The notes under the pieces are model-generated. The model was given only the letters and a program-made list of their open reading frames with translations, searched no databases and had not been told where the DNA came from. The position numbers and the translations under genes were made by a program. Positions 31,736-41,510 of a stretch of DNA of 64,000 nucleotides are shown piece after piece. How positions within the stretch are numbered: the first letter of the stretch is position 1; each line of letters starts with the position of its first letter. The stretch comes from CAVSQX01 sp963730225 (GTDB taxonomy: Bacteria > Planctomycetota > Phycisphaerae > Tepidisphaerales > Tepidisphaeraceae), in NCBI GenBank assembly GCA_963730225.1, contig CAVSQX010000004.1:496001-560000 (forward strand), in the 5' to 3' direction.

Positions 31736-34572
31736 TCAGCCATTGACCTTGGTGCTGAGCGTGGGGAACTGCTTCTGTTCCTGCTCGTGCTGAATGAGGA
31801 TGGTCGGCTTGACGAGAATCAGCAGCACCTGTTCATCCTGCGAGCTGGCGCGGTTGGTGAAGAGGCGCTTGAGGAATGGGATTTTGCTCAGGATCGGAAC
31901 ACCCTGCTCACGGGAGGTTTCGCCGGCGAGAGTTTGGCCGCCCAGAAGCAGCGTCGCGCCGTCGGGGACGGCGCAGGAGGTTTCGATGATGTCGTATTCC
32001 AGCGTCGGCAACTGGAGAGTTCCGCTGATGATCTCCGGCGCTGTGGTGGTTACTCCGACGCCGGTGGTTACGGGCGTCACAATCGAGGATTCTGTCAAGG
32101 GGACCAGAGCAATCAGCCGGCCCAACTGCGGAGTCAGATCGAGATAGACGTATTTGCGATCCGGCGAAACAGTGGCCAGAACGCTCATGGAAATGCCGGT
32201 ATTGACGGTGCTGATGGTCGGCTCGAACAACGCCGCGCCGGTGGCGACAACGGGAGTGAGGCCGCTCACGTAGGCCTCCTGCGTCGAAATGACGATCACG
32301 GCCCGCTGCCCGCTGAAAAGCGTCAGGCGCGGAGCGGTGAGCGAAGTCGTGTTGACGTTGGCTTCCACGGCGCGAATCAGGAAATTCACGGTCATGTTGT
32401 CGATGTACGAGCCGGCGATGACCGAGGGATTGGGATAATCGGCCGGGTTGGCGGCGATGCTGCCGGGAACGGTGGCATTGGCCACTTCGCTCACCCAGTT
32501 GAGCCCCTGAGAATTGGTCGCATTCGAAACCGGATTGCCGTTGGCATCGAAGATGACGTTGTTGCTGGAGACAGCGGATTGATTCAGCACGATCGGTGAA
32601 AAGTGGCTCGACCAGTAATTGTTGGGGTTGAAGGTGAAATTGGCGTTGACGCCGATGTCTTCCAGGTAGTTGCGCTGAACGGTGAGGAAGCGAACTTCAA
32701 TGCTGACCTGAAGCGCCTGGCTGGCGCGCAGGCTATCAAGCACCTTGTTGATCTCGTGCTGATTCTCGGGCGTCTGAGTGATCAGCAGAACGGCTCGCAA
32801 CGGGCTGGAGCTGATGCTGCCGACGTCGCCGCCGTTTTCCTTCCAACTGGCCGAATCGACGTTATCGACGATGTATTTGTGGATTTCGTCGATGCGCTGC
32901 TGGCGCTGGCCTTGCTGCTGCTCCTGATTGTTGTTGGTGTTGGCGTTCTGGAAGAGGTTGGAACTGGCCCCGCCACCGCCACCGCCGCCACCACCGGCGG
33001 TCCCGGAATTGTTTTGCGTGAGATCCAACGTCGGTGCGTTGGTATAGTCGGGGGCGACGAAAAGCAGATCGTTGATGTCGTAACGCTCAACCACCACGTT
33101 GCGGTTCAGATCTTTGCGCGTGCTGATGGTGATGACGCCTTCGTCGATGGAATAGCCGAGCTTCTGGTCTTCCTGTTCGCCTTCGACGCTCTTGAAGATC
33201 AGTTCCAGCGCCTTGGAGAACTTGATGTCGCGCAGGCGCGTCGTGACCGGGGCGTCGCGGCTGATGCTGGCTCGCTCCAGGGCGGCCCAGTCGACGTAAA
33301 TGTTGGTACCCGTCTGATCGCGCAGATAGTCGATGACGTCTGCGAAGCTGTTGGCGTTGAAGGTCACCTTCTCCAGGTGCTTATCCAGGGCGGCCTGAAG
33401 GGTGGCGTCTTCGGAGTTCTCGCCGCGCTCCTCGGCGACTTCCTCATCGCGCATCTGGCTGATCTGCGGCCAATCGTTCGGATAGCGCAGGATGTCGGAG
33501 TACGGAATCAACTCCTCCTGCGATCGATTGAATTGGCTGGTGAGCTGGCGGTTGAATTCCTCCTTGTAAGAGCGCTGCTCCTGCAAGGCGGCTTTGTCTT
33601 CGATGAGCAAGCGAACGTTGCTGGCGTACTGGTTGGTGGGATCGAGAGCCTGAATGTGGTCGATGACGGCCAGTGCTTCGCGGTATTTGCCCTGATCGAT
33701 GTAAACCCGCGCGTCCTGAATCAACCCGGCGACAGTGCGCTCGCGATCCTGCTGGGCCTGTGCGGCGGCCTTGGCCTGGGCGACTTCGGCATCGCTGGCG
33801 GCCTTGTTGGCATCCTGTTCCGACTTCTGCAATTCCGCCCGTTCCAGACCCGCTTCCGTATTGGCGATGGTCTGATCGAAAACATTGATCTGCTGCTGGG
33901 TGAAAATCGTCGGATCGGTGTTGCGCGCGATACGGGCGCGATCGATGGCCCGACGCGCACCCTGGAAATCACCGGCTTGAATGTCGCTGTTGGCTTCCTG
34001 AACGGCCGAATCGAAGGAATACTGAATCGCCTGGATGCGTTCGGGCAAAACGGTAGCTTGCTGCTGCAACCCGCTGGGACGGTTTCCAACTCCAAGCTGA
34101 TCGGCCAACTCATCGCGACCGGCAATCGCCTGCTGGTTGGAAGGATCCAATTCCGCAGCCCGGCTGAAATCATCCAGTGCCTGGCGTTTCTGGTTGGCGG
34201 CTTGCTCCTTGAGAGCCTTTTCCACCAGTTGCTGCGACTGATACTGTTGCTGCTGTTGCTTGATCTTTTGATAGTTGGCGGCGGCGTCCAAGGCACGGTC
34301 GGCGGCGGCGGAGATGTCTGATGGGGTGGCCGACGAATCCGAGCCGCTCGGCTGGGTGGCGGCACCGGCGCGCGACAGGCGGGTGATCCCGGCCGTGGGC
34401 AGCACAGATTCACCGCCAGGCCAAGGGCGATCATCCGACGGCGACGCATTGCCGCGATGTCGGAAGCCGACGCTTTGCGTCCTTGACTGCCGACAACACG
34501 ACCAGGACCAGATGAATGACCGACCGCCGGAAAGACCGACGAAACATTCTTACCGAAACGATCGAAGAACAC
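31736..34572 (-). CDS. Secretin with N-terminal TPR region (GspD/PilQ-like, frameshifted near start)
   Basis: Outer-membrane channel subunit. The 889-codon main frame holds TPR-like and coiled-coil segments ('ALDDFSRAAELDPSNQQAIAG'), secretin N-domains ('FADVIDYLRDQTGTNIYVDW'), a low-complexity insert with nine Gly and then Asn/Gln-rich sequence, and the C-terminal pore: 'VPDGATLLLGGQTLAGE', 'GVPILSKIPFLKRLF', 'LILVKPTIL'. The best start is GTG at 34572 behind GGAGG (34579-34583). From there a different frame encodes a basic, hydrophobic leader ('MRRRRMIALGLAVNL') that joins the main frame at about 34405 if one base is restored. No other secretion-system genes are nearby. Confidence 0.85.
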
Positions 34573-35020
34573 AGCGTTCCTCCAATAGGGCCATCAAAAG
34601 CGCTGGGCGGCTTTGCTCGAATCGGCAAAGACCACTGCAAAGGCCATTAACACATCGCGGGGCATGCTTGGGAACATTCCGGTGAAAAAAACCATTCGTC
34701 GATGCACCGGGCGAGACACTGGCAATCGGCGATCCCTCTGGTTCGGTGTTATTCGATCTCCAACCCGGCAGTCCATGATACCGCTACCCTTTGCGGGGGA
34801 AACTTTTACCGTCTTTCGCGCCAACATGCGAGAGGCCTATGTCCTCCGTCGCGGCGACCGATCAATGCATTGGAAAAGGCCGCCGCAACACCGCTTTGCA
34901 AGGGCGGCGAGTCTACGCGAAGGCGGGGCGGCGTGCAAATTTAATTCGGACAGTGAATTGGGACCAAATGACGTGCAGATTTCCAGATGCGCCGACGCCT
35001 GCCGGCGGGGTAAATTCGGA
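34573..35020. other. 448-bp intergenic region upstream of the secretin gene
   Basis: Between murA and the secretin gene, both on the minus strand. It must hold the secretin promoter and the murA 3' end. A possible short minus-strand reading frame (34594-34827, ending 'VVFADSSKAAQRF') stops 21 bases before the secretin start, but it has no homology I recognise and no good ribosome-binding site, so it is not called. Confidence 0.4.
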
Positions 35021-36340
35021 CTAAGCGACCGCCCTGGCTTGCTTCACCCGCTCGATATCGGCGCCTACGGCGGCCAGTTTTTGCTCGATTTTTTCGTAGC
35101 CGCGATCGATGTGGTAAACCCGATCGATCGTGGTCGTTCCCTGGGCAACCAATCCGGCCAGAACCAGGGCCGCCGACGCACGCAAATCGCTGGCCATCAC
35201 CGTCGCTCCCTGGAGCTGCTTGACGCCCTGAATAATCGCCGTCGGACCTTCCTTGTGGATGCGGGCTCCCATGCGATTGAGTTCGCCCACGTGCAGAAAC
35301 CGGTCCGGAAATATCCGCTCGGTCACCACGCTGATGCCGTCGCCCAGGCACAGCAGCGCCATCAACTGCGCCTGAAGATCGGTCGGGAAGCCGGGATAGG
35401 GCTGGGTGGTCATCTCGATGGGATTGAGCCGACGCGTTGACGAGACGAACGTCGTGCCATTCTGTCGCTCGAATTTCACGCCGATTTCTTCCAACCGGTC
35501 GATCACCGCGATCAGATGGTCCAGATTACTGTGCTTCAGTTCCAACTCTCCGTTGGTGATGGCGGCGGCCATGATGAAAGTGCCGGTTTCGATGCGGTCG
35601 GGAATGATCCGGTGCTCGGCGCCGTGCAGCTTTTCCACGCCTTCGACGCGGATTTCCGGCGTGCCGTGGCCTTTGATCTTCGCCCCCATTTTGATCAGCA
35701 GTTCGGCGCTGTCCACAACTTCCGGCTCGCACGCCGCCCCGACCAGAACGGTATCGCCTTCGGCCAAAGCGGCGGCGCACATCACGTTGATCGTGCCCAG
35801 CACCGTCGGTCCCAAAGCGCCGCCGAGATACATCCGGCAGCCTTTGAGCCGCCCGTTGACCGTGCCGACGATGTTCCCGCTTTCGGTGCGGAATTCGGCT
35901 CCCAGCTTTTGCAGCCCGCGGACGTGCAAATCGACCGGACGATTGCCGATGTTGCAACCGCCGGGAATCGAGACGACCGCCTCTCCACGCTTGGCCAACA
36001 ACGGACCGAGCACGCAGATGCTGGCTCGCATTGTTTTTACGATGTCGTAATGGGCTCCGCTTTTGCGCTCGTCGCGCACTTCGATATCCAGCGGGCCGTT
36101 CAGATCGGGCCCGTCGCCGACCGTCGGATATTTCGGCTCGTGGCGATAAACATGACATCCCAGCTCACCGACGAGCTTGGTCATGGAATCGACATCGGAA
36201 AGGCGGGGAACGCCGTGCAGCGTGGTGACGCCCTCGGCCATCAGGGCCGCCGCGATGATCGGCAGGGCGCTGTTCTTGCTGCCGCTGATTTCGACTTTGC
36301 CTTTGAGACGATTGCCGCCGTGAATGCGAAAGGTGTCCAT
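35021..36340 (-). CDS. murA: UDP-N-acetylglucosamine 1-carboxyvinyltransferase
   Basis: First committed step of peptidoglycan synthesis: transfers enolpyruvate from PEP to UDP-GlcNAc in the cytosol. It opens with 'FRIHGGNRLKGKVEISGSKNSALPII', which includes the invariant Lys22 and Asn23. The catalytic Cys is Cys129 in 'SIPGGCNIGNRPVDLH', so fosfomycin sensitivity is expected. Later landmarks are 'DRIETGTFIMAAAITNG' and 'YPGFPTDLQAQLMAL'. 439 residues, complete. The start at 36340 has AAGGA upstream; the open frame 37 codons longer has no family support. Its presence shows that this planctomycete makes ordinary peptidoglycan precursors. Confidence 0.96.
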   Translation of the reverse strand: MDTFRIHGGNRLKGKVEISGSKNSALPIIAAALMAEGVTTLHGVPRLSDVDSMTKLVGELGCHVYRHEPKYPTVGDGPDLNGPLDIEVRDERKSGAHYDIVKTMRASICVLGPLLAKRGEAVVSIPGGCNIGNRPVDLHVRGLQKLGAEFRTESGNIVGTVNGRLKGCRMYLGGALGPTVLGTINVMCAAALAEGDTVLVGAACEPEVVDSAELLIKMGAKIKGHGTPEIRVEGVEKLHGAEHRIIPDRIETGTFIMAAAITNGELELKHSNLDHLIAVIDRLEEIGVKFERQNGTTFVSSTRRLNPIEMTTQPYPGFPTDLQAQLMALLCLGDGISVVTERIFPDRFLHVGELNRMGARIHKEGPTAIIQGVKQLQGATVMASDLRASAALVLAGLVAQGTTTIDRVYHIDRGYEKIEQKLAAVGADIERVKQARAVA

Positions 36341-36599
36341 GCCGCCCATCCTTGGGCCTGCCAGGTTCGATAACCTGCCTGGGCCCGAATGTGTTTCCGC
36401 GGCGGGAAGCGATGGCCCGCCGTGGATCATCCGGTCTATCGGCCAGTCCATTGGCCGACGATCAATCCCTGTCCTGGCACGAGCGTTCGGGCTCGTTATC
36501 GGTCGGGTTGAAGTGCAACGCTCAACCGATTCGCCGCGGCGATTGTGCCACGGAAAAATTCATTTTCAAGTGTCGAAAGTTGCGCGTTGGGGGAAATGT
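36341..36599. other. 259-bp intergenic region upstream of murA
   Basis: Between murA and the quinone reductase gene on the same strand. Expected to hold the murA promoter. No hairpin, repeat or reading frame worth calling was seen. Confidence 0.4.
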
Positions 36600-37558
36600 T
36601 CACGGAATCAGCACGATTTTCCCGTGCGCGCCCGCGACCGTCACTGCCTCGTGTGCCGTGCCAGCGTCCGCCAGCGGGAATTGCCGGCCGACGACAGGAG
36701 TCAGCGTTCCGTTGGCGAGGCCCGCGCCCAGAGCGGCGTGGATGGCGGCCAATTCCGCTTCGTCGGCGTGCATCAGCGACATGCCGCGGATGTCGGCGTC
36801 GCGGGACATCGTCTGGCGGGCGTCGATCTCGACTCGGCCACGATTGCCGACCACGACCACGCAGCCGCGCTTGGCGAGAATGCCCAGATCCTTGTCGAGG
36901 TTTTCGTTGGCGACCATTTCGAGGATTAGATCAACGCCGCGTCCATCCGTGAAAGCGAGAATTTGCTGGAGATAATCCTTCTCGTGATGATTCACGGCAA
37001 GTTGCGCGCCCTGTTGGCGAACCAGGTCCAGGCCGGCTGCGGTGCCGGCCGTGCCGATGACGGTCATGCCGGCGTTGCGGCCGAGTTGCACGGCGGCGGT
37101 TCCGACTCCGCCGCTGGCGCCGTGAACCAGCAGCGACTGCGCCGGCCGGCGCGGCCGCGGATGAACATGGCGCGATAGGCGGTGCCGTACGGAACGCCGA
37201 TGGCCGCTCCCTCTGCGGCCGAGAGGCGGTCGGCAAGCGCATGGGCCTGCGTCGCAGTGCAGAGCAGTTTTTGCGCGTAGGCTCCGGTGAGGGTTCCGTA
37301 GACGTAGACACGCTGATTGGTGCAGAGATTTTTTACACCGGGCCCGAGCGATTCGACGACCCCGGCGGCGTCGGTGCCGGGGGTGTAGGGGAATTGGCGC
37401 GGGCCGTATTTTCCGGCGCGGATGTAGGTGTCGACCGGGTTCACGCCGATCGCTTCGACTTTCACAACGACTTGTCCGGCGGCGGCAACGGGGTCGGCAA
37501 TTTCTTCCAACTTCAGAACCTCGGGCCCGCCGAAACCGTGGATGCGGATCGCTTTCAT
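36600..37558 (-). CDS. NADPH:quinone oxidoreductase, zinc-independent MDR family (frameshifted)
   Basis: Medium-chain reductase using NADPH to reduce quinones or enones. N-terminal GroES-like half: 'MKAIRIHGFGGPEVLKLEEIADP', 'VEAIGVNPVDTYIRAGKY', 'PYTPGTDAAGVVESLG'. The Rossmann half starts with 'LLVHGASGGVGTAAVQLGRN' (AxxGGVG nucleotide motif) and ends 'AGAHGKIVLIP'. No zinc-ligand Cys cluster, as in quinone reductases. The halves lie in two different frames that join at about 37150 inside 'FIRGRAG(x)QSLLVHG'; one base is missing or extra there. Restored, it has about 319 residues, normal for the family. Divergent from nuoC. Confidence 0.85.
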
Positions 37559-37615
37559 GTCGGATTAGTTTGCCGATGAGCGGCCTTGGTGTACAGTCCA
37601 AATCGGACGGCTGCG

Positions 37616-38130
37616 ATGACACCAGAAGCAATCATTCAGATGCTGCACGAGCGATTTCCGAGCCAAATCACCGCTTCGTTTGCGCCGACAAGCATCCGCG
37701 AGTTCATGTTGACGCAGCGAATTGGCGAGCGGTGGCGGAGTTTTTGCGAAACGAACCGGCGCTGCAAATGGATTGGCTGGCGAATCTGAGCGGCGTGGAT
37801 TACGCGGCGGATAATCGGATGGCCGTTGTTTACGATCTGTGGAGCTTTGATCTGCGCCACAGATTCGCGGTGAAAGCGTTTTGTCCGAGAAGCGATCCGC
37901 ACCTGCCCACGGTATGCGATCTGTGGCCCGCCGCCAATTGGCACGAGCGCGAAGCGTTCGATCTGCTGGGAATTATTTTCGACGGGCACCCAAATCTGAA
38001 ACGAATTTTACTGTCGGACGATTGGGACGGATTTCCGCTGCGAAAGGATTATGTCTTCCCGCGGCAATATCATGGTATCCCCGGCAGCGTCGAACTGGAC
38101 TGGCAGCAAAAACCCGATTATCCGAAGTGA
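37616..38130 (+). CDS. nuoC: NADH-quinone oxidoreductase subunit C (frameshifted, orphan)
   Basis: Peripheral-arm subunit of respiratory complex I. The ATG at 37616 begins 'MTPEAIIQMLHERFPSQI'. Near 37685 the frame must shift by one base to continue as 'ADKHPRVHVDAANWRAVAEFL', after which the family core is intact: 'MDWLANLSGVDYAADNRMAVVYDLWS', 'LPTVCDLWPAANWHEREAFDLLGIIFDGHPNLKRILL', 'DGFPLRKDYVFP'. About 171 residues when joined, slightly short but complete. No nuoB or nuoD is adjacent: the upstream gene is a quinone reductase on the other strand and the downstream region is non-coding, which is unusual. Confidence 0.88.
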
Positions 38131-38268
38131 TCGGCGCTATGGACGAAAAGCTAAAACGCCGCTCCGGCCTGCTTAGTGCGGGAAAAAAACGACCGTTGAT
38201 CGAATGACGCGGCGCAAGTCGTTTCGCACGGGGAAGATTGAATTGGTTGTTGCCTCGAATATTTTTTC

Positions 38269-38296
38269 TTGATTTTCTGATTAGGGCTCGTATCAT
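38269..38296 (+). promoter_or_regulatory. Promoter before the candidate small RNA
   Basis: TTGATT (38269-38274), 16 bp, TATCAT (38291-38296). No gene start follows; instead a structured non-coding segment ends in a terminator 140 bases later. Confidence 0.45.
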
Positions 38297-38302
38297 GTGC
38301 TT

Positions 38303-38443
38303 CGCCGTGGCAGGGTGAGCCGGGTCGGTTTTGACAGGGCTCTTTCAGGGCTGTGCATCGCGAAAAGCGAGCGCAAGTTCTTTTGTCGGGGGTACTCCCC
38401 GAAGAAGGTTCCCCCCCTCCTTCTTCAACCCCCGACATTTTTT
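38303..38443 (+). ncRNA. Candidate structured small RNA of unknown class
   Basis: About 140 nt between a promoter and a terminator, without a reading frame. Foldable parts in order: a hairpin with GAGCC pairing to GGCTC around a GTC/GAC inner stem (about 38318-38342), a small TCGC-GAAAA-GCGA hairpin (about 38358-38370), and the composite terminator at 38385-38443. The word CAGGGCT is repeated at 38334 and 38346. I compared it by eye with 6S, SRP, RNase P and tmRNA signatures and found none. It may be an independent small RNA or a leader for the membrane protein gene at 38663. Confidence 0.4.
38385..38443 (+). terminator. Composite intrinsic terminator
   Basis: Outer stem GTCGGGGG (38385-38392) with CCCCCGAC (38429-38436), inner stem GAAGAAGG (38401-38408) with CCTTCTTC (38419-38426), followed by ATTTTTTA. 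Strong on the plus strand. It ends either the candidate small RNA or the nuoC transcript. Confidence 0.75.
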
Positions 38444-38445
38444 AT

Positions 38446-38499
38446 GCTCTCAACCGCTCGGCCTCCCCTCCGAGCGTCTCCCCCCAAATAGTTGAGAGC
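38446..38499. repeat. Inverted repeat between two terminators
   Basis: GCTCTCAAC (38446-38454) pairs perfectly with GTTGAGAGC (38491-38499), and GCTCGG with CCGAGC inside it. It adds a third stable hairpin to this non-coding block. Confidence 0.6.
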
Positions 38500-38503
38500 G
38501 GCG

Positions 38504-38537
38504 AGCCGCGGACCTAAAGTCCGCGGCTTTATTTTTT
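38504..38537 (+). terminator. Intrinsic terminator
   Basis: 10-bp perfect stem AGCCGCGGAC / GTCCGCGGCT with a 5-base loop, followed by TTATTTTTT. A textbook Rho-independent terminator on the plus strand, 125 bp before the DUF2231 gene. Confidence 0.85.
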
Positions 38538-38662
38538 CCTCCGCGGGCATGGCCGTCCGCACGGCCCCCGGCGGGGGCCCGCTAAACGGGGCCGCTAAGC
38601 TTTTATCGATCAAGGGTTGTGAGTATGCTCCGTTTTCTGCTTTCGCCAAGGAGCTTCCAGGG

Positions 38663-39854
38663 ATGGTTGACGAATTGGTCCGCCCCAACCTGCACGTGGT
38701 TCTGATCCACTTCCCGCTGGCCCTGTTGGCCATCGGAATACCGATCGAACTCTTCAGCTTTCTCTGGCGAGATGGAACATTCCGAATCGCCGGTCGATGG
38801 ATGATTCTTTTGGGGGCGCTTTCGGCAATCCCCGTAACCTTCAGCGGAATTTATGCGTTATCGCAAATCGCTCAGATGGACAATCCGGCCGGAGAGTCGA
38901 CTTGGGCCGAAGTAAAAGCCGCCAGCCCGGTTCTGGCTCGGCCCGATGTCTGGAATCTGCTGTGGAACCACGCCTTCTACCAGTCGATAGCCACGGCGCG
39001 ATGCGCAGGAACGGTCGTGGTTTGGCTGGGATGTTCCGATCGGGTTCGACGCTCGCTGCATTGGGTTTTCCTGGCTTTGCTGGTTTTTGGCCTGGCGATC
39101 ATCGTCCGGGCCGCTGGTTTGGGCGGGCAGGCCGTCTTCACACGAGCCGTGGGCGTGCAGACCGATTGGAAGCCGCCCACCCGGGAACAAGGCGATTTGC
39201 CCAAGTGGCAGCAGTATGTTTCGCCGAAAGAGCTGCACGTGATTGCCGCCGGCGCGGCGGTGGCGATCGCCCTGGCGGCGATCGGCCTGTCGTTCCGCAA
39301 AATCACCGCGACCTACGAAGTCACCGACACTCGCCCTATCGTTCCACAGACGAAGACGATGGCCGCTTCCACGCCGCGCGTGCCGGCCAACGAAGTGGCC
39401 ATGGTGCGCTCGATTCAATCCGGTCATCGAAGTCATGGTGCAGCCATTCGCGCCGGCGGCGCGATTCTGGCTGCTGGGGTTTCTGCTGGCGGCGATAACC
39501 GCCGCGCTGGGCGTTTTTCTGCTGGCACAGGATTCCGATGCGTTCGCCCGCGCCGGGGAATTGCACCAGCCGGTTTGGACGTTCCTGTGGGAGCAGGTGA
39601 AGCCGGCCAACGGAAAAATGCTCAACCGCGAGCTGGCTCACGTGATCATGGGCGGGACGATCGTCATCGTGCCGCTGATTCTGGCGGGGTTGGCCCGTTT
39701 CGCCCCACGGCGGAAATTCTGGTTGGCGCTTTTCACGGGGATTCTCGTGCTGGCCGTGAGCGCGCAGATTTGGCTGGGGATTTTGCTGTTGCTGGATACT
39801 TCAGATGGCCCGCTGACGCGATTCAATCCGGCCGAGGCCGCGATGACGCATTGA
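38663..39854 (+). CDS. DUF2231-type multi-pass membrane protein (frameshifted)
   Basis: Inner-membrane protein. The N-terminal 160 residues fit DUF2231: 'VRPNLHVVLIHFPLALLAIGIPIELFSF' with the conserved HFP, further helices and 'VVVWLGCSDRVRRSLHWVFLALLVFGLAI'. A linker follows, then at about 39415 the reading frame shifts and a second membrane part continues: 'FWLLGFLLAAITAALGVFLLAQ', 'GGTIVIVPLILAGLARF', 'WLALFTGILVLAVSAQIWLGILLLLD'. In planctomycetes such fused proteins often accompany respiratory or haem proteins; conserved His in 'LIHFPL', 'LWNHAFYQ' and 'LAHVIMGG' could bind haem. ATG at 38663 has AAGGAG. Confidence 0.75.
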
Positions 39855-39861
39855 TTTCCGC

Positions 39862-40572
39862 CTACGGCGCCACTCGGCGTACGAAATGAATCGTTCCACC
39901 CACGAACGTGCCCGCCGCAACCGTCAGCGTGACGAGGGTCCAAACTGTGCCGACATATGGATTACTCCATCGCTCGATTTCGCTCACATTCCCGACCACG
40001 GTGGCCACGACAACCACGATGGCAGACGCGATCGTCGTGGCGATCGCCGAGCTTTTTAGAAATGCCGACAGCATCCATGCGATGCCGGCCACCATGGCCG
40101 TTGCGCAAAGCAACACCCAGGCCGGGAGCAGACTGTCCGCGAACTGCCCGCTGAAGTTCCCCAGACCCGAAAGCTTCACCGCCTCGTATGCCGCTGGAAG
40201 CAGCACGACCATGTGCACGACGGTGCAAGCGATCAGAAAAGGAATCGCCACGAGCAGTTTGCTGAGCAGCACTATCCAGCGCGGCGGCGGAAGCATGGTC
40301 AGAAAATCGAGGGTTCGATCGTTGCGCTCAGCCGCGATGCTCGATCCGGCGAACGCGACGGTGATGGCAACGCAGATGAGGGCCCCGATCATCGCACAAA
40401 TGACGATGTTCTCGATCCATCGCTGAAACAGCGGTCCCCGCTGAACAGGGTCGGGAACCAGCACAAGAACGCTGCCAATAACGTACGGGATCGCGCCACC
40501 AATCAGCGTCGCCAAAACGACGGCTCGATAGCACCGCCAATCTTTCCTCATCAATGTGAATAGCATATTCAC
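39862..40572 (-). CDS. ABC transporter permease (ABC-2 type)
   Basis: Membrane subunit of the ABC transporter whose ATPase is encoded just upstream. Six hydrophobic segments ('AVVLATLIGGAIPYVIGSVLVLV', 'IVICAMIGALICVAITVAF', and others) with the family motif 'SSIAAERNDRTLDFLTMLPPPRWIVLLSKLL' after the second segment. GTG at 40572 was chosen: AGGAGG lies 7 bases upstream and the GTG overlaps the ATPase stop (GTGA). 236 residues. With its GntR-type regulator it resembles YtrA-controlled transporters that respond to cell-envelope stress or peptide antibiotics. Confidence 0.83.
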   Translation of the reverse strand: MNMLFTLMRKDWRCYRAVVLATLIGGAIPYVIGSVLVLVPDPVQRGPLFQRWIENIVICAMIGALICVAITVAFAGSSIAAERNDRTLDFLTMLPPPRWIVLLSKLLVAIPFLIACTVVHMVVLLPAAYEAVKLSGLGNFSGQFADSLLPAWVLLCATAMVAGIAWMLSAFLKSSAIATTIASAIVVVVATVVGNVSEIERWSNPYVGTVWTLVTLTVAAGTFVGGTIHFVRRVAP

Positions 40573-41498
40573 GATGCCACCTCCTGTGTTGCCCGCACGT
40601 AATCCCGAAAAACATCGTCCAGCGTCACATCCACCACATCCACCTGCGCGACATTGTTTTTCGCCCGGATGAATTCGACTTTGTCCGCCGAGAAATCCGC
40701 CACCGTAACGGTCCATTCCCTTCCTCGGAATTGCTGATGCACGGTGCCCGGCGGCAGCACCATCGCCGCCGCCGGCGCTTCGGGCAAAACGCTGCGAAGG
40801 CGCTTGGTCGTCTCCAGCAGACGATCGAGCGGACGATGAAACAGCAGCCGGCCCTGGTGTATCAGGGCAACCGAATCGGCCAGCCGCTGCACGTCGGCCA
40901 GCGTGTGAGAAGAAAATAAAATCGTTCGCCGTTGGCCCCCGTCCGATTCCGCCATGCCCGCGCCCAGAACGCCTTCGAGAAATTCATCGCGCGCCAGCGG
41001 ATCGAATCCGCTGGTCGGCTCATCGAGAATCAGCACCTTTGGATCGTGGCCGATAGCCAGCAATAGCGAAACCTTGGCCGCCGAGCCCTTGGAGAGATGT
41101 TTCACCCGCTTGGTTTTGTCCAGCCGCAGGGTTTTGACCAGTTCATCGCACCGCCGCTGTTTCCACCGCTGGCCGTACAGCGATCGGCAAAACTCCATCG
41201 CCTGCTCGACGCGCATCCACGGATAAACGGTCGGACGATCGGGCACATATCCGATGTGCAGCTTGGCCAGTTGCCGCTGGCTCGGAAGTGAAAATCCGCC
41301 GACCCGGATCGAGCCGGCGTTGGGAGCGAGCAGTCCGACGAGCATGCGAATCGTGGTGGTTTTTCCGGCCCCGTTGAGACCGATGAATCCGCACGTGCTG
41401 CCGCTGGGAATGGTCAGCGAAACATCGTCGACGGCGGCGGTTTGGCCGAATCGGCAAGTGACGTGCGAAATCTCGATGCCCGTGGAATCTGCCGTCAT
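40569..41498 (-). CDS. ABC transporter ATP-binding protein
   Basis: ATPase subunit. Walker A 'GLNGAGKT' (residues 40-47), the signature region 'HLSKGSAAKVSLLLAI' (LSKG, a usual variant in ABC-2 exporters), Walker B 'VLILDEPTSGFDPLA', and the switch His in 'ILFSSHTLADVQ'. A C-terminal domain of about 80 residues ('LPPGTVHQQFRGREWTVTV') follows, as in YxlF/CcmA-like exporters. 309 residues. It lies between the GntR regulator (12-bp gap) and the permease (overlapping), which defines a three-gene operon. Confidence 0.92.
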   Translation of the reverse strand: MTADSTGIEISHVTCRFGQTAAVDDVSLTIPSGSTCGFIGLNGAGKTTTIRMLVGLLAPNAGSIRVGGFSLPSQRQLAKLHIGYVPDRPTVYPWMRVEQAMEFCRSLYGQRWKQRRCDELVKTLRLDKTKRVKHLSKGSAAKVSLLLAIGHDPKVLILDEPTSGFDPLARDEFLEGVLGAGMAESDGGQRRTILFSSHTLADVQRLADSVALIHQGRLLFHRPLDRLLETTKRLRSVLPEAPAAAMVLPPGTVHQQFRGREWTVTVADFSADKVEFIRAKNNVAQVDVVDVTLDDVFRDYVRATQEVAS

Positions 41499-41510
41499 GT
41501 TCGCCTCCGC

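Noticed and set aside
32603..34321. 572-codon open frame on the plus strand opposite the secretin gene
   Set aside because: It is the antisense shadow of a gene with strong family motifs. High GC with G/C-rich third positions keeps the opposite frames open. No start signal or recognisable domain.
34594..34827. Possible 77-codon gene upstream of the secretin start
   Set aside because: No homology, no ribosome-binding site, and it occupies the place where the secretin promoter is expected.
38303..38443. Assignment of the structured block to 6S, SRP, RNase P or tmRNA
   Set aside because: None of the hallmark sequences of those RNAs (for example GGAAGCAGCC of SRP RNA or the tmRNA ends) was found, so only an unclassified candidate is reported.
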